From positions 1 to 50,897 of the forward strand of contig CAMRBW010000009.1 in assembly GCA_947040555.1 (NCBI GenBank): a stretch of 50,897 nt of DNA, given 5' to 3'. This document shows positions 7,634 to 19,609 of the stretch, piece by piece. How positions within the stretch are numbered: position 1 is the stretch's first letter; the number at the start of each line of letters is the position of its first letter. Made by a program: the position numbers and the translations under genes. This stretch comes from an uncultured Oceanospirillales bacterium. Lineage in GTDB: Bacteria > Pseudomonadota > Gammaproteobacteria > Pseudomonadales > Endozoicomonadaceae. A model generated the notes under the pieces. It had not been told where the DNA came from and did not search any database. It saw only the letters and a program-made list of their open reading frames with translations.

Positions 7634-8329
7634 ATGGCCAAAATGTCCAAGCGCGCCAAAATGATCGCGGGTAAGGTTGAGTCTACCAAAGCTTACGCTT
7701 TCGAAGACGCTGCCAAGCTGCTGGCTGAGCTATCCACCGTTAAGTTCAAGGAATCTATTGAAGTTTCCGTGAACCTGGGTGTTGATCCTCGTAAATCCGA
7801 CCAGGTCGTACGTGGCTCCGCCATCATGCCTAGCGGTACAGGTAAAGACATTCGCGTTGCTGTATTTACTCAGGGCGCTAACGCTGAAGCCGCTAAAGCT
7901 GCCGGTGCAGAACTCGTCGGTATGGACGACCTGGCTGAGCAGATCAAAGCTGGCGAAATGAATTTTGACGTTGTTATTGCTTCTCCTGATGCAATGCGCG
8001 TTGTAGGTATGCTGGGCCAGATTCTGGGTCCACGCGGCCTGATGCCTAACCCTAAGGTTGGCACTGTAACCCCTAACGTTGCAGAAGCTGTTAAGAACGC
8101 TAAATCTGGTCAGGTACGTTTCCGTACTGACAAGAACGGTATCATCCACGCCGGTATTGGTAAGGTTGATTTCGATGCGGCAGCTCTGAAAGTTAACGTT
8201 GAAGCGCTGGTTGCAGAACTGAAGAAGCTGAAGCCTTCTTCCTCTAAGGGTCAGTACCTGAAGAAGATCTCTCTGTCTTCTACCATGGGTCCTGGTCTGA
8301 CTATCGACACTTCTACTCTCGATATCTAA
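7634..8329 (+). CDS. rplA: 50S ribosomal protein L1
   Basis: A 231-residue protein (E. coli 234) of the L1 stalk and the translational repressor of rplKA in enterobacteria. Recognised by [10 protein letters not shown] at the start, [25 protein letters not shown] and the C-terminal [15 protein letters not shown]. The frame is open three codons earlier; the ATG at 7634 fits the family N terminus and the gaggg upstream. Confidence 0.97.
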   Translation: MAKMSKRAKMIAGKVESTKAYAFEDAAKLLAELSTVKFKESIEVSVNLGVDPRKSDQVVRGSAIMPSGTGKDIRVAVFTQGANAEAAKAAGAELVGMDDLAEQIKAGEMNFDVVIASPDAMRVVGMLGQILGPRGLMPNPKVGTVTPNVAEAVKNAKSGQVRFRTDKNGIIHAGIGKVDFDAAALKVNVEALVAELKKLKPSSSKGQYLKKISLSSTMGPGLTIDTSTLDI

Positions 8330-8637
8330 AACCGGATATCCACGAGTTAAAGTTCGAATAGATGAATTCGTAGTTGTGTAATCTAACTTCAGGTTGCACA
8401 ATTGCAAACCTTCTTTGGGGTCCTCGTTTTCGAGGACTGTCAAAGATCGCAGGTGTTGATGAGCTTTTCATAGGTGTATGCCGTGAACAAAAGTTCAGGA
8501 ATGCTTAATTTCCTGCGTAGACGGTGAATTGATTGTCTGACAATTGACCCTTCACCGTATATAAGTGTCATCGAGCTTGTACAACACTGTGCAACTCGGT
8601 GAGTTAAAACACTTTACCAAAACTGGAGTAAAGCCCC
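8330..8637 (+). promoter_or_regulatory. rplJL leader region (L10 leader-like)
   Basis: A 308-base spacer without a gene. It holds a perfect 7-bp hairpin gtcctcg-tttt-cgaggac (8420-8437) with no T tract and a long hairpin whose outer arms are acggtgaa (8521-8528) and ttcaccgt (8551-8558) with inner attg/caat. In many bacteria the L10-(L12)4 complex binds such a leader to repress rplJL. Position and structure fit; the exact binding site is inferred. Confidence 0.55.
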
Positions 8638-9168
8638 ATGGCGTTAGGTCTCGAAGACAAGAAAGCGATAGTCGCTGGTGTCAATGAGGCTGCCCAAAGC
8701 GCTCTGTCGGCTGTAATCGCGGACTACCGCGGCCTGACTGTTGACCAGATGACTGCCCTGCGCAGTGAAGCCCGTAAAAACGGTGTTTATCTGAAGGTCG
8801 TACGTAACACTCTGGCCAAGCGAGCTGTTGAAGGCACTGAATTTGAGTGTCTGCAAGAAGCTCTGGTAGGTCCTACTATCCTGGCATTCTCTCAGGTTGA
8901 TCCGGGCGCTGCCGCCCGTGTCATGAAAGATTTTGCCAAGGATAACAAGGCCCTGGAAGTGAAAGCACTGTCCATTAGCGGCAAACTGCTCGGAGCCGAG
9001 CAGCTTGACGTACTGGCGAAGATGCCGACCCTTGACCAGGCCCGCGCGATGCTGATGAGCGTAATGATTGCACCTGTGACCAAGCTGGCACGGACTCTGA
9101 ACGAGTTCCCAACCAAGATCACTCGTGTGATAGCAGCTGTTGCCGACGAGAAGAAAAACGCCGCTTAA
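8638..9168 (+). CDS. rplJ: 50S ribosomal protein L10
   Basis: A 176-residue protein (E. coli 165) that anchors the L7/L12 dimers to the ribosome. N-terminal domain with [17 protein letters not shown] and [12 protein letters not shown]; the C-terminal helix for L7/L12 binding ends in DEKKNAA. The start follows ctggagtaaagcccc, a good ribosome binding site. Expected to autoregulate through the leader upstream. Confidence 0.97.
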   Translation: MALGLEDKKAIVAGVNEAAQSALSAVIADYRGLTVDQMTALRSEARKNGVYLKVVRNTLAKRAVEGTEFECLQEALVGPTILAFSQVDPGAAARVMKDFAKDNKALEVKALSISGKLLGAEQLDVLAKMPTLDQARAMLMSVMIAPVTKLARTLNEFPTKITRVIAAVADEKKNAA

Positions 9169-9273
9169 TCCTGAAATATCAGGTTTGTTTGGCTGCTCTA
9201 ATCGTTTTTAACTTTTTTGCTTTCCGTACGGAAGGCAACAGGTTTTACCCTGAAGAATTTTGGAGAATAGAGA

Positions 9274-9648
9274 ATGTCTCTGACCAAAGAAGATATCCTG
9301 AACGCTATCGCTGAAATGTCTGTAATGGACGTTGTTGAACTGGTTTCCGCTATGGAAGAGAAGTTCGGCGTATCTGCTGCTGCTGCTGTTGCTGTTGCTG
9401 CTCCTGCTGAAGCAGGTGCTGCTGCTGCTGAAGAACAGACCGAGTTCGACGTAGTTCTGACTTCCGGTGGCGAAAAGAAAGTTAACGTTATCAAAGTAGT
9501 ACGTGCAGCTACTGGTCTGGGCCTGAAAGAAGCCAAGGCTATGGTTGATGGTGCTCCTTCTTCCGTTAAGGAAGGCATCTCCAAGGCTGACGCTGAAGCT
9601 CTGAAAAAAGTGCTGGAAGAAGCTGGCGCTGCTGTAGAAATCAAGTAA
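9274..9648 (+). CDS. rplL: 50S ribosomal protein L7/L12
   Basis: A 124-residue stalk protein (E. coli 121), present in several copies per ribosome, that recruits translational GTPases. N-terminal dimer domain, an Ala/Glu-rich hinge (about residues 35-52, encoded by gct repeats) and the C-terminal domain with [11 protein letters not shown] and [15 protein letters not shown]. Codon use is strongly biased, as for a highly expressed gene. Confidence 0.97.
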   Translation: MSLTKEDILNAIAEMSVMDVVELVSAMEEKFGVSAAAAVAVAAPAEAGAAAAEEQTEFDVVLTSGGEKKVNVIKVVRAATGLGLKEAKAMVDGAPSSVKEGISKADAEALKKVLEEAGAAVEIK

Positions 9649-9703
9649 TTTCTACTTTGCGTACTCCGGCTTGTTGAGCAAATTTTGCAAAAACAGGCCG
9701 AAT

Positions 9704-9732
9704 GGCTGGTGCCTAAGGGCACCGGCCTTTTT
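9704..9732 (+). terminator. rplL-rpoB attenuator/terminator
   Basis: A 10-bp stem ggctggtgcc / ggcaccggcc (one T-G pair) with loop taag and five T. By analogy with E. coli it should be a partial terminator that lowers rpoBC transcription relative to rplJL. Confidence 0.85.
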
Positions 9733-10379
9733 CCGTTCTGTGGTCGTATTATTTTGGTATTGAGTTTTCGGTTTTGAGGTCATTTGATTTCCACTAGTGG
9801 AATGGTGTGTCTCATACTAAGATTCTTCTAAAAATAGATGCACTAATTTTTAGTCTTGTTAGAATGTGGGGTTATCCCCGTCTAGCGGGTATCGGAATGT
9901 GCGATGCATGTTACGGGAGAAAATCCTTCGTTCGCGAAGGTGGCCGGTTTGTAGAAATTGTCTGTTTCTGAAGGTAACCGGTTTGAAAGTATTTGTGCTC
10001 TGGTCAACTTGGTTTGACGGTTCAGGTCCACAAGGCGGTGGGTTTGCGGGGGTAGGCACTCGGCTTGCGTATAGCATTTATTGCGAGTGATTTTATGACA
10101 GACTGGAATGACTTCATGTTCAACGGAATATCCGATGGGCAGGGGTCTTTTTCTGCGTAAAAAAGCCGGGAAAGTTTCTGGCCCCCTCAGCCAGTCTCCT
10201 AACGGTACTTGCCGAGCCGGACAAACCAAGTTTACCGGAGCACCGGTCGTAAGCAGTAAAGACTTTGTTCTCCTGACTTACGAAAAAGGAATTGAGAGGC
10301 TACCCGCCCTCGAGATAAAGGTCGTGGCCTGTACAGGCGCGCACGACAGATCCGCAGGTGACCTAGCTGGGGAACGCTG
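9733..10379 (+). promoter_or_regulatory. Long rpoB leader/spacer
   Basis: 647 bases between the attenuator and rpoB, about twice the E. coli distance. It contains a perfect hairpin ccttcg-ttcg-cgaagg (9925-9940), a composite hairpin with outer arms ccggtt (9944-9949) / aaccgg (9976-9981) and inner agaaa/tttct, and ctggc/gccag near 10175-10195. A 90-codon open frame (10108-10380) ends with its stop overlapping the rpoB ATG (TGATG); its residue composition is not protein-like and I do not call it. A promoter was not securely located. Confidence 0.5.
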
Positions 10380-13300
10380 ATGGCTTACTCGTATACAGAG
10401 AAAAAACGTATCCGCAAGGATTTCGGCAAATTGCCGCAAGTCATGGATGTGCCCTATTTGCTGGCAATCCAGTTGGATTCTTATCGGAAGCTGCTACAGA
10501 CCGATACGAATCCGGGCGGGCGCAACGACATCGGATTACACGCGGCTTTCAAGTCGGTGTTTCCTATTGTCAGTTATTCCGGCAATGCCGCACTGGAATA
10601 TGTCGAGTACCGTTTAGGTACTCCGTCTTTTGACGTAAAAGAATGTCAGCTCCGTGGTGTAACTTACGCCGTGCCGCTGCGCGTGAAAGTGCGTCTGATT
10701 ATCTATGACAGAGACAGTGCCAATAAAGCAATCAAGGATATTAAGGAGCAGGAAGTCTACATGGGCGAAATTCCGCTCATGACAGACAACGGTACCTTCG
10801 TTGTGAACGGTACCGAACGGGTTATTGTATCCCAGCTGCACCGCTCTCCGGGTGTGTTCTTTGACCACGACCGTGGCAAGACCCACTCATCCGGTAAGCT
10901 GCTTTATTCAGCGCGTATTATCCCTTACCGTGGTTCCTGGCTGGACTTCGAGTTTGATCCGAAGGATCAGCTTTTTGTTCGTATTGACCGTCGCCGGAAG
11001 CTGCCTGCGACTATTCTTCTGCGCGCCCTGGGCTACAGCAGTGAACAGATTCTGGATCTGTTCTTCGACAGAAACGAATACAAGATCAGCAGCAGCGGTG
11101 TCACCTTCGATCTGGTGCCCGGACGTTTGCGCGGTGAAGCGGCGAACTTCGATATCCGTGATGCTGATGGCAACGTTATCGTAGAACAAGGTCGTCGTGT
11201 AACTGCACGTCACATCAAACAGATAGAAAGCGCCAATATCAGCACGCTGGATGCGCCGGCTGAATACATTATTGGTAAGGTTCTGGCCAAGCCGGTTATT
11301 CACTCTGCGACAGGCGAAATCCTGGTTGAGTGTAACACCGAGCTGACCATGGAAATCTATGAGAAGCTGCTGGCTGCCGGCGTTAAGTCCGTTGCGGTGA
11401 TTTACAGCAACGAACTGGATTGCGGCGACTATGTCTCCCAGACCCTGCGCTCTGATTCCACAACCAATGCTATGGAAGCACTGGTTGAGATCTACCGCAT
11501 GATGCGTCCTGGTGAGCCACCTACCAAGGAAGCGGCTGAACAGCTGTTCCAGAACCTGTTCTTCACCGCCGAGCGTTACGACCTGTCCGCTGTTGGTCGC
11601 ATGAAGTTCAACCGTCGTCTAGGTCGTTCAGACGACACTGGCTCAGGTATTCTGAATAACGCCGACATCACCGAAGTGATGCGTACCCTGGTGAATATCC
11701 GTAATGGTAAAGGTATCTGTGACGATATCGACCACCTGGGTAACCGTCGTGTCCGTTCCGTTGGTGAAATGGCAGAGAACCAGTTTCGTGTCGGTCTGGT
11801 CCGTGTTGAGCGCGCCGTTAAAGAGCGTCTCTCCATGGCCGAATCCGAAGGCCTGATGCCTCAGGATCTGATCAACGCCAAACCTGTTGCGGCAGCTATT
11901 AAGGAATTTTTCGGTTCCAGCCAGCTGTCCCAGTTCATGGACCAGAACAACCCGCTTTCTGAGGTAACTCACAAGCGTCGTGTATCTGCGTTGGGCCCAG
12001 GTGGTCTGACCCGTGAGCGTGCAGGTTTTGAAGTACGAGACGTTCACCCGACTCACTATGGTCGTGTGTGTCCGATCGAGACTCCTGAAGGTCCAAACAT
12101 CGGTCTGATCAACTCTCTGGCAGCCTATGCTCGCACTAACGCATATGGTTTCCTGGAGTCTCCTTACCGTAAGGTTATTGATAGTCTGGTTACCGACGAA
12201 ATCGATTACCTGTCCGCTATCGAAGAGGGCGAGTACGTTATCGCTCAGGCCTCTGCGACGGTGAACGAAAAGAACCAGCTGACTGAAGACCTGGTTAACG
12301 TACGTCATCGCAACGAGGTGACCCTGACCGCTCCGGAAAATGTTCAGTACATGGACGTTTCTCCCCGTCAGGTTGTATCCATCGCCGCGTCCCTGATTCC
12401 ATTCCTGGAACACGATGACGCGAACCGTGCCTTGATGGGTTCCAACATGCAGCGTCAGGCAGTGCCAACACTGCGTGCCGACAAGCCGCTGGTGGGAACC
12501 GGCATGGAACGCAACGTAGCCCGTGACTCCGGCGTGTGTGTGGTGGCCAGGCGTGGTGGTGTGATTGAATCCGTCGATGCCAGCCGTATCGTTATTCGTG
12601 CCAACGATGACGAAGTACAGCCAGGCGAAGCGGGTGTTGATCTCTACAGCATGACCAAGTACACCCGTTCTAACCAGAACACCTGCATCAACCAGCGTCC
12701 GCTGGTGAAAGCTGGCGAAATGGTAGCTCGTGGTGACATCCTGGCTGATGGTCCATCCGTAGATATGGGTGAACTGGCGCTGGGTCAGAACATGCGCATC
12801 GCGTTCATGCCATGGAACGGTTACAACTTCGAAGACTCCATGCTCGTTTCTGAGCGTGTGGTTCAGGAAGACCGTTTCACCACGATCCACATTCAGGAAC
12901 TGACCTGTGTGGCCCGTGACACCAAGCTGGGGCCTGAAGAGATCACCTCCGACATCCCGAACGTCGGTGAGTCTGCGCTGAACAAGCTGGACGAAGCCGG
13001 TATCGTTTACGTGGGCGCGGAAGTGGAAGCTGGCGATATTCTGGTTGGTAAGGTCACACCGAAAGGTGAAACCCAGCTGACTCCAGAGGAAAAGCTGCTG
13101 CGGGCGATCTTCGGTGAAAAAGCCTCTGACGTGAAGGACACCTCTCTGCGTGTACCAACGTCCGTTAAAGGCACCGTTATCGACGTTCAGGTGTTCACCC
13201 GCGACGGCGTAGACAAGGACTCCCGTGCCCAGTCTATCGAGAAGTCTCAGCTGGACGAGATCCGTAAGGATCTGAACGAAGAGTTCCGCATCGTGGAAGG

Positions 13301-14459
13301 CGATACCTTCGCCCGCTTGGCTTCTGCACTGGAAGGTCAGTCCGTGGATCGTGGTCCTACCCTCAGGAAGGGTGATGCCATTACTCGCGAATATCTGAAC
13401 ACTCTGGAGCATGAACAGTGGTTCAGACTGGTGATGTCCGAAGAAGAGCTGAACACTCAGCTGGAAGCGGCGCACAATCAGTTGAAAGAGCTGCGCGCCC
13501 AGCTGGACGGGCGTTTTGAGGACAAGAAGAAGAAGCTTCAGACTGGCGACGATATGGCACCGGGTGTTCTCAAGATCGTTAAGGTTTACCTGGCCATCAA
13601 GCGTCGCATTCAGCCTGGTGACAAGATGGCTGGTCGTCACGGTAACAAGGGTGTTATCTCCATCATCATGCCGGTAGAAGATATGCCGCACGATGAGTTC
13701 GGTAACCCTGTTGATATCGTACTGAACCCGCTGGGTGTTCCGTCCCGTATGAACGTTGGTCAGGTACTGGAAACCCACCTGGGCGCTGCGGCGCGTGGTC
13801 TGGGTCACAAGATCAACGAGATGATTGAATCCCGTCAGGCGATTGCGAAAATTCGCAAGTTCCTGCACGAGATCTACAACGTAGTGGGTGCGGGTCTGGA
13901 TAAAGAGGAACTCGATTCCTTCAATGATCAAGAGATCATGGATCTGGCGCGCAACCTGCGTAAAGGTGTACCTATGGCAACGCCGGTATTCGACGGTGCC
14001 AAGGAAGCTGAAATTAAGGAGCTGCTGCGTCTGGCAGGCCTCGACGACAGTGGTCAGGTATACCTGCATGATGGCCGTTCCGGTGATCGCTTCGAGCGTC
14101 CCGTGACTGTTGGCTACATGTACATGTTGAAGCTGAACCACCTGGTAGACGACAAGATGCACGCGCGTTCTACCGGTTCCTACTCCCTGGTAACCCAGCA
14201 GCCTCTGGGTGGTAAAGCTCAGTTTGGTGGCCAGAGATTTGGTGAGATGGAAGTGTGGGCACTGGAAGCATACGGTGCTGCTTACACACTGCAGGAGATG
14301 CTCACGGTGAAATCCGATGACGTGGCCGGTCGTACCAAGATGTACAAGAACATCGTGGACGGTGACCACAGAATGGAACCTGGTATGCCTGAATCCTTCA
14401 ACGTATTGGTGAAGGAAATCCGCTCTCTGGGTATCGATCTTGTGCTGGAAAGCGATTAA
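10380..14459 (+). CDS. rpoB: DNA-directed RNA polymerase subunit beta
   Basis: A 1359-residue core RNA polymerase subunit (E. coli 1342). The rifampicin pocket reads [20 protein letters not shown] and [20 protein letters not shown], with the wild-type Asp, His and Ser residues, so no resistance substitution is seen. Other landmarks: [37 protein letters not shown] and the C-terminal [20 protein letters not shown]. The start is preceded by ggggaacgc. It is 98 bases from rpoC, in the universal order. Confidence 0.98.
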   Translation: MAYSYTEKKRIRKDFGKLPQVMDVPYLLAIQLDSYRKLLQTDTNPGGRNDIGLHAAFKSVFPIVSYSGNAALEYVEYRLGTPSFDVKECQLRGVTYAVPLRVKVRLIIYDRDSANKAIKDIKEQEVYMGEIPLMTDNGTFVVNGTERVIVSQLHRSPGVFFDHDRGKTHSSGKLLYSARIIPYRGSWLDFEFDPKDQLFVRIDRRRKLPATILLRALGYSSEQILDLFFDRNEYKISSSGVTFDLVPGRLRGEAANFDIRDADGNVIVEQGRRVTARHIKQIESANISTLDAPAEYIIGKVLAKPVIHSATGEILVECNTELTMEIYEKLLAAGVKSVAVIYSNELDCGDYVSQTLRSDSTTNAMEALVEIYRMMRPGEPPTKEAAEQLFQNLFFTAERYDLSAVGRMKFNRRLGRSDDTGSGILNNADITEVMRTLVNIRNGKGICDDIDHLGNRRVRSVGEMAENQFRVGLVRVERAVKERLSMAESEGLMPQDLINAKPVAAAIKEFFGSSQLSQFMDQNNPLSEVTHKRRVSALGPGGLTRERAGFEVRDVHPTHYGRVCPIETPEGPNIGLINSLAAYARTNAYGFLESPYRKVIDSLVTDEIDYLSAIEEGEYVIAQASATVNEKNQLTEDLVNVRHRNEVTLTAPENVQYMDVSPRQVVSIAASLIPFLEHDDANRALMGSNMQRQAVPTLRADKPLVGTGMERNVARDSGVCVVARRGGVIESVDASRIVIRANDDEVQPGEAGVDLYSMTKYTRSNQNTCINQRPLVKAGEMVARGDILADGPSVDMGELALGQNMRIAFMPWNGYNFEDSMLVSERVVQEDRFTTIHIQELTCVARDTKLGPEEITSDIPNVGESALNKLDEAGIVYVGAEVEAGDILVGKVTPKGETQLTPEEKLLRAIFGEKASDVKDTSLRVPTSVKGTVIDVQVFTRDGVDKDSRAQSIEKSQLDEIRKDLNEEFRIVEGDTFARLASALEGQSVDRGPTLRKGDAITREYLNTLEHEQWFRLVMSEEELNTQLEAAHNQLKELRAQLDGRFEDKKKKLQTGDDMAPGVLKIVKVYLAIKRRIQPGDKMAGRHGNKGVISIIMPVEDMPHDEFGNPVDIVLNPLGVPSRMNVGQVLETHLGAAARGLGHKINEMIESRQAIAKIRKFLHEIYNVVGAGLDKEELDSFNDQEIMDLARNLRKGVPMATPVFDGAKEAEIKELLRLAGLDDSGQVYLHDGRSGDRFERPVTVGYMYMLKLNHLVDDKMHARSTGSYSLVTQQPLGGKAQFGGQRFGEMEVWALEAYGAAYTLQEMLTVKSDDVAGRTKMYKNIVDGDHRMEPGMPESFNVLVKEIRSLGIDLVLESD

Positions 14460-14517
14460 TTGCTGTCCATTTCGTTGAACGAAAAGCACAAATATTCGAA
14501 CCCACAGGTTAATGATT

Positions 14518-14538
14518 CGGCGGGCATTGCGCCCGCCG
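14518..14538 (+). repeat. GC-rich hairpin between rpoB and rpoC
   Basis: Perfect 8-bp inverted repeat cggcgggc / gcccgccg with a 5-base loop and no T tract, 19 bases before rpoC. Probably an mRNA stability or processing hairpin rather than a terminator. Confidence 0.7.
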
Positions 14539-14557
14539 GCTTCTGCGAGGAGAAGCG

Positions 14558-17500
14558 ATGAAAGACTTACTCAATCTGCTGAAATCCCAGGGACAGACGG
14601 AAGAATTCGATTCCATTCGCATCTCCCTGGCCAGCCCTGAAATGGTTCGATCCTGGTCTTATGGCGAGGTGAAGAAACCGGAAACGATTAATTATCGTAC
14701 CTTCAAGCCTGAGCGTGAAGGTCTGTTCTGTGCCAAAATTTTTGGTCCGGTTAAAGACTACGAGTGTCTGTGTGGCAAGTACAAACGTCTCAAGCACCGT
14801 GGTGTTATCTGTGAAAAGTGTGGCGTTGAAGTTGCTTTGGCCAAAGTGCGTCGTGAGCGCATGGGTCACATCGAACTGGCTGCCCCTGTTGCACACATCT
14901 GGTTCCTGAAGTCCCTGCCGTCCCGTATCGGTCTGCTGCTGGACATGACTCTGCGTGACATTGAGCGCGTACTCTACTTCGAATCTTACGTGGTTATCGA
15001 ACCAGGTATGACCACGATGGAGAAAGGTCAGCTCCTGAACGACGAAGAGTACTATGAAGCTCTGGAAGAGTTCGGTGACGATTTCGACGCCCGTATGGGT
15101 GCAGAAGCTGTACAGCAGCTGCTGGCTGATATCGAGCTGAAGGAAGAGATCGATCAGCTGCGTGAAGAGATTCCGCAGACCAACAGCGAAACCAAGATCA
15201 AGAAGCTGACCAAACGCGTGAAGCTGCTGGAAGCCTTCTATAACTCCGGCAACAAGCCAGAGTGGATGGTCATGAACGTGCTGCCGGTTCTGCCGCCAGA
15301 TCTGCGTCCGCTGGTACCTCTGGATGGTGGTCGTTTTGCAACGTCCGACCTGAACGATCTGTACCGTCGGGTGATCAACCGTAACAACCGTCTTAAGCGT
15401 CTGCTTGAGCTGAACGCGCCAGACATCATCGTACGTAACGAAAAGCGTATGCTGCAGGAGTCGGTAGACGCCCTGCTGGATAACGGTCGTCGCGGACGTG
15501 CTATTACCGGTTCCAACAAGCGTCCTCTGAAATCCCTGGCCGACATGATCAAGGGTAAGCAGGGTCGTTTCCGTCAGAACCTGCTCGGTAAGCGTGTTGA
15601 CTACTCCGGTCGTTCCGTAATTACCGTAGGTCCTACTCTGCGTCTGCATCAGTGTGGTCTTCCCAAGAAGATGGCACTGGAACTGTTCAAGCCGTTCATC
15701 TTTGGCAAGTTGGAAGGCCGCGCTCTGGCGACCACCATTAAAGCCGCCAAGAAGATGGTTGAGCGTGAAGAATCTGTCGTTTGGGACATCCTGGACGAAG
15801 TGATTCGCGAACACCCGGTCATGCTGAACCGTGCGCCGACTCTGCACCGTCTGGGTATTCAGGCGTTTGAACCGATACTGATCGAAGGTAAGGCGATTCA
15901 GCTGCACCCGCTGGTCTGTGCGGCGTACAACGCTGACTTTGACGGTGACCAGATGGCTGTTCACGTACCGCTGACGCTGGAAGCCCAGCTGGAAGCGCGT
16001 GCCCTGATGATGTCCACCAACAACATTCTGTCACCTGCGAACGGTGAGCCTATCATCGTACCTTCCCAGGACGTGGTACTGGGTCTTTACTACGCCACCC
16101 GTGACCGTATTAACGCCAAGGGCGAAGGTATGGCGTTCAAGGACATCAGCGAAGCCCTGCGTGCCTACCGTACCGGCGCAGCGGATCTGCACGCCAAGGT
16201 TAAGGTGCGCGTCTCCGAGTGGCTGAAGAACGAAGAGGGTGAACTGGTAAAGCGTACCTTCCTGGCGGACACCACCGTTGGTCGTGCACTGCTGTGGGAA
16301 ATCGTACCGAAGGGTCTGCCTTTCGAGATGGTTAACCAGACCATGAAGAAGAAGGCGATCTCTCATCTGCTCAACTCAACGTATCGCTATGTTGGCTTGA
16401 AAGAGACCGTTATCTTTGCTGACCAGCTGATGTACACCGGCTTTAGTTATGCGACTGTGTCCGGTGCCTCTATCGGTGTTAACGACTTCGTTATTCCTCC
16501 AGAGAAGCAACAGATCGTTGATGAAGCGTACGACGAAGTACGTGAAATCGAGAAGCAGTTTGCTTCCGGTCTGGTAACGGCTGGCGAGAAGTACAACAAG
16601 GTTATCGACATCTGGTCCCGTGCCAACGAGGTGCTGGCCAAGCGCATGATGGAAAACCTGAAAGTTGACAAAGTTATCGATCGTCACGGTAACGAAGTCG
16701 ATCAGGAATCCTTCAACAGCGTTTACATGATGGCCGACTCTGGTGCGCGGGGTTCCGCCGCCCAGATTCGTCAGCTGGCTGGTATGCGTGGTCTGATGGC
16801 CAAGCCAGACGGCTCCATCATCGAGACGCCGATCACCGCGAACTTCCGTGAAGGTCTGAACGTACTCCAGTACTTCAACTCCACTCACGGTGCTCGTAAA
16901 GGTCTGGCGGATACCGCATTGAAGACGGCGAACTCCGGTTACCTGACCCGTCGTCTGGTCGACGTCGCTCAGGATCTGGTTGTTACCGCACACGACTGTG
17001 GGACCACTCACGGTCTGCTGATGACGCCGCACATCGAAGGCGGTGACGTCGTAGAACCATTGGGTGAACGTATCTTGGGCCGTGTGGTGGCTGAGGATGT
17101 TTACATTCCAGGTACTGACGATATCGCTGTTCCTGCCGGCACTCTGATCGATGAAGGCTGGAAGCTGCGTCTGGAAGAGCTGAACGTCGACGAGATGATG
17201 GTTCGCTCCCCGATCGCCTGTGAAACCCGCCACGGTGTGTGTGCCATGTGTTATGGCCGTGACCTCGGTCGTGGTCATCTGGTTAACCCGGGTGAGGCTG
17301 TCGGTGTTATCGCTGCTCAGTCTATCGGTGAGCCGGGTACCCAGCTGACCATGCGTACGTTCCACATCGGTGGTGCTGCATCCCGTGCGGCTGCTCAGGA
17401 CAACATCGTTGTTAAGAACAAGGGTGTGATCCGTCTGAGCAACATCAAGACTGTTGAACGTAAGGATGGCAACCTGGTGGCTGTCTCCCGTTCCGGTCAG

Positions 17501-18754
17501 CTGGCTCTGGCTGATGAATATGGTCGTGAGCGTGAGCGTTACAAGCTGCCTTACGGTGCCGTGCTGACTGTTAAGGACGGCGCTGAGGTTGAAGCCGGTG
17601 ACACCGTGGCGAAGTGGGATCCACACACTCACCCCATCGTCTCTGAAATTGCCGGTACTGTTCGCTTCACCGGTCTGGAAGACAACATCACCGTCAAGCG
17701 TCAGACCGACGAAATCACCGGTCTGTCCAGCATCGAAGTGATGGAGCTGAACGATCGTCCTGCCGCTGGTAAGGACATTCGTCCGATGATCGAGCTGCTC
17801 GACGAGAACGGCAACGAGCTGATGCTGCCTGGCAGTAACACGCCGGCTCAGTACCTGCTGCCGCCGAAGGCGATTGTGGGTCTGAAGAACAGCGAGAAGA
17901 TCGAGATCGGTCAGGTTATCGCCCGTATGCCTCAGCATGCAACCGGTAACCGGGACATCACCGGTGGTCTGCCCCGCGTGGCCGACCTGTTTGAAGCCCG
18001 TAAGCCGAAAGAAGCGGCTATCCTGGCTGAAGTGTCCGGTATCGTCTCCTTCGGTAAAGAGACCAAAGGCAAGAAGCGTCTGGTGATTACCCCGACCGAC
18101 GGTTCTGACACCTACGAAGAGCTGATTCCCAAGTGGCGCCAGCTGAACGTGTTCGAAGGTGAGAACGTTGTTAAGGGTGAGGTTGTCTCGGATGGCCCCT
18201 TCAATCCGCACGACATTCTGCATCTGCTGGGTGTGTCCAAGCTGGCTGAGTACATCGCGAACGAGATTCAGGATGTATACCGTCTGCAGGGCGTTAAGAT
18301 CAACGACAAGCACATCGAAACCATTCTGCGTCAGATGCTGCGTAAGGTTGAAGTGCTCGATGCCGGTGACTCTACCCTGATCCGTGGTGAACAGGTTGAG
18401 TACGTGAAAGTACTGGAAGTGAACGATGAGATGATCGCATCCGATCGTTTCCCGGCCAAGTACGAGCGTATCCTGCTGGGTATCACCAAGGCGTCTCTGG
18501 CGACTGAATCCTTTATCTCGGCGGCCTCCTTCCAGGAGACCACCCGTGTACTGACCGAAGCAGCTGTGACCGGCAAGTCCGACTACCTGCGCGGCCTGAA
18601 GGAGAATGTTGTTGTAGGTCGTCTGATTCCGGCGGGTACCGGTCTGTCCTACCACGAAGCTCGTCGCAAGCGCGATCAGGATAAATCTGTATCCATCACC
18701 GCTTCTGATGTTGAAGCGGCACTGGCAGATGCTCTGAGCCAAGGTGATATGTAA
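14558..18754 (+). CDS. rpoC: DNA-directed RNA polymerase subunit beta'
   Basis: A 1398-residue catalytic subunit (E. coli 1407). N-terminal zinc ribbon ([20 protein letters not shown]), the active-site Mg loop [12 protein letters not shown] near residue 463, the second zinc site with [19 protein letters not shown], and the trigger loop/bridge helix region ending in [16 protein letters not shown]. The start follows gaggagaagcg, a strong ribosome binding site. Confidence 0.98.
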   Translation: MKDLLNLLKSQGQTEEFDSIRISLASPEMVRSWSYGEVKKPETINYRTFKPEREGLFCAKIFGPVKDYECLCGKYKRLKHRGVICEKCGVEVALAKVRRERMGHIELAAPVAHIWFLKSLPSRIGLLLDMTLRDIERVLYFESYVVIEPGMTTMEKGQLLNDEEYYEALEEFGDDFDARMGAEAVQQLLADIELKEEIDQLREEIPQTNSETKIKKLTKRVKLLEAFYNSGNKPEWMVMNVLPVLPPDLRPLVPLDGGRFATSDLNDLYRRVINRNNRLKRLLELNAPDIIVRNEKRMLQESVDALLDNGRRGRAITGSNKRPLKSLADMIKGKQGRFRQNLLGKRVDYSGRSVITVGPTLRLHQCGLPKKMALELFKPFIFGKLEGRALATTIKAAKKMVEREESVVWDILDEVIREHPVMLNRAPTLHRLGIQAFEPILIEGKAIQLHPLVCAAYNADFDGDQMAVHVPLTLEAQLEARALMMSTNNILSPANGEPIIVPSQDVVLGLYYATRDRINAKGEGMAFKDISEALRAYRTGAADLHAKVKVRVSEWLKNEEGELVKRTFLADTTVGRALLWEIVPKGLPFEMVNQTMKKKAISHLLNSTYRYVGLKETVIFADQLMYTGFSYATVSGASIGVNDFVIPPEKQQIVDEAYDEVREIEKQFASGLVTAGEKYNKVIDIWSRANEVLAKRMMENLKVDKVIDRHGNEVDQESFNSVYMMADSGARGSAAQIRQLAGMRGLMAKPDGSIIETPITANFREGLNVLQYFNSTHGARKGLADTALKTANSGYLTRRLVDVAQDLVVTAHDCGTTHGLLMTPHIEGGDVVEPLGERILGRVVAEDVYIPGTDDIAVPAGTLIDEGWKLRLEELNVDEMMVRSPIACETRHGVCAMCYGRDLGRGHLVNPGEAVGVIAAQSIGEPGTQLTMRTFHIGGAASRAAAQDNIVVKNKGVIRLSNIKTVERKDGNLVAVSRSGQLALADEYGRERERYKLPYGAVLTVKDGAEVEAGDTVAKWDPHTHPIVSEIAGTVRFTGLEDNITVKRQTDEITGLSSIEVMELNDRPAAGKDIRPMIELLDENGNELMLPGSNTPAQYLLPPKAIVGLKNSEKIEIGQVIARMPQHATGNRDITGGLPRVADLFEARKPKEAAILAEVSGIVSFGKETKGKKRLVITPTDGSDTYEELIPKWRQLNVFEGENVVKGEVVSDGPFNPHDILHLLGVSKLAEYIANEIQDVYRLQGVKINDKHIETILRQMLRKVEVLDAGDSTLIRGEQVEYVKVLEVNDEMIASDRFPAKYERILLGITKASLATESFISAASFQETTRVLTEAAVTGKSDYLRGLKENVVVGRLIPAGTGLSYHEARRKRDQDKSVSITASDVEAALADALSQGDM

Positions 18755-18766
18755 GCTTTAAATCCC

Positions 18767-18796
18767 TCGTCACCCCCGCCTGCGCGGGAATGACGA
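18767..18796. repeat. REP-like imperfect palindrome
   Basis: tcgtca-ccccgc...gcggga-tgacga palindrome with two C/A mismatches and a ctgc loop. The cgtcattcccgc core is a common dispersed palindrome in proteobacterial genomes. It sits between the rpoC stop and the terminator. Confidence 0.6.
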
Positions 18797-18803
18797 TAAT
18801 AAA

Positions 18804-18832
18804 AACCGGTCAGGAAACTGACCGGTTTTTTT
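18804..18832. terminator. Bidirectional terminator of rpoC and the HAD gene
   Basis: Perfect 10-bp stem aaccggtcag / ctgaccggtt with a gaaa loop, seven T on the plus side and an A run before it, so it can act on both strands. The minus-strand HAD gene's last codons and stop lie within the hairpin. Confidence 0.9.
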
Positions 18833-19553
18833 GTATCTCCCTTTCAACCTCCCTTTTAATCAAGGCGGGCAGTTCGCTGATCGTGGACAGTTCGTGATAG
18901 TTGTAAGCGGAGGCGTGTTTGTCGGACACCATCTCATGTACCCAGGTCGTTTCATGGGGAATATGGACGGCATGGGCACCGATATGGGCCACAGGTAGAA
19001 TGTCGGATTTGAGTGAATTACCCACCATCCAGAAGTTTTCCGGCGCAATATGGTATTTTTTCAGCAGGCGGAGGTAGGTGGCATCGTCCTTTTCCGAGAC
19101 GATTTCGATCATTTTGAAATTATCCGCCAGCCCTGAGCGAGCGATTTTACTTTCCTGATCAAAGAGATCCCCTTTGGTGATAATCATCAGTGGGTAGCCC
19201 CGCAGCGCCTCGATCGTTTCTGTCACCCCGGAAATTAGCTCAATGGGGGAGGACATAATCATTTTACCGATCTCGATCACCTGTTGAATCTCTTGTCCGG
19301 TCACTTTGCCGTCAGAGAGTTCAATGAGGCTTTCGATCATGGATAGGGCAAAACCTTTGGCACCGTAACCAAAGACATGCAGGTTTTTTATCTCCTGCTG
19401 GTAAAGCTTGTCCAGCAGGTCTTCGCCGGGATAGTAACGCTCAAGCAGCTTAATGATCTGCTGCTCGCCTTCTCGGAAATAGTGCTCATTGGGCCAGAGG
19501 GTATCGTCGGCATCAAAGGCGATTACAGTTTTGTCTGTGTTGGTCATTGGCAT
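18810..19553 (-). CDS. HAD family hydrolase
   Basis: A 247-residue soluble haloacid dehalogenase superfamily protein, likely a phosphatase of unknown substrate. Motif I is AFDADDTLW (nucleophile and acid Asp), motif II the Thr in MIITKGD, motif III Lys near EKDDATYLRLLKK, and motif IV reads VGNSLKSD, with Asn where many members have Asp. A helical cap lies between motifs I and II. Start at 19553 or two codons later (ATG at 19547); neither has a strong Shine-Dalgarno. It is inserted between rpoC and rpsL, opposite to both operons. Confidence 0.8.
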   Translation of the reverse strand: MPMTNTDKTVIAFDADDTLWPNEHYFREGEQQIIKLLERYYPGEDLLDKLYQQEIKNLHVFGYGAKGFALSMIESLIELSDGKVTGQEIQQVIEIGKMIMSSPIELISGVTETIEALRGYPLMIITKGDLFDQESKIARSGLADNFKMIEIVSEKDDATYLRLLKKYHIAPENFWMVGNSLKSDILPVAHIGAHAVHIPHETTWVHEMVSDKHASAYNYHELSTISELPALIKREVEREIQKNRSVS

Positions 19554-19609
19554 TGCTTGTTCGTTAGAGGGGAAGCCGCTGAGTATATCAAAAGGTGGGA
19601 AGAGTGCTC

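Noticed and set aside
10108..10380. A 90-codon plus-strand frame whose stop overlaps the rpoB start (TGATG)
   Set aside because: Residue makeup is not protein-like, no strong ribosome binding site, and the region looks like a structured leader; the overlap may be chance. Kept only as a remark in the leader entry.
11643..14489. A 948-codon minus-strand open frame across rpoB, with similar long ones across rpoC (16376-18742) and fusA-tuf-rpsJ (21354-25295)
   Set aside because: These are antisense shadows of highly codon-biased genes in a fixed frame; the translations are rich in His, Thr and Leu with no domain.
18767..18796. Palindrome after rpoC considered as a CRISPR or IS end
   Set aside because: Single copy here, REP-like core common in many genomes, no spacers and no flanking duplication.
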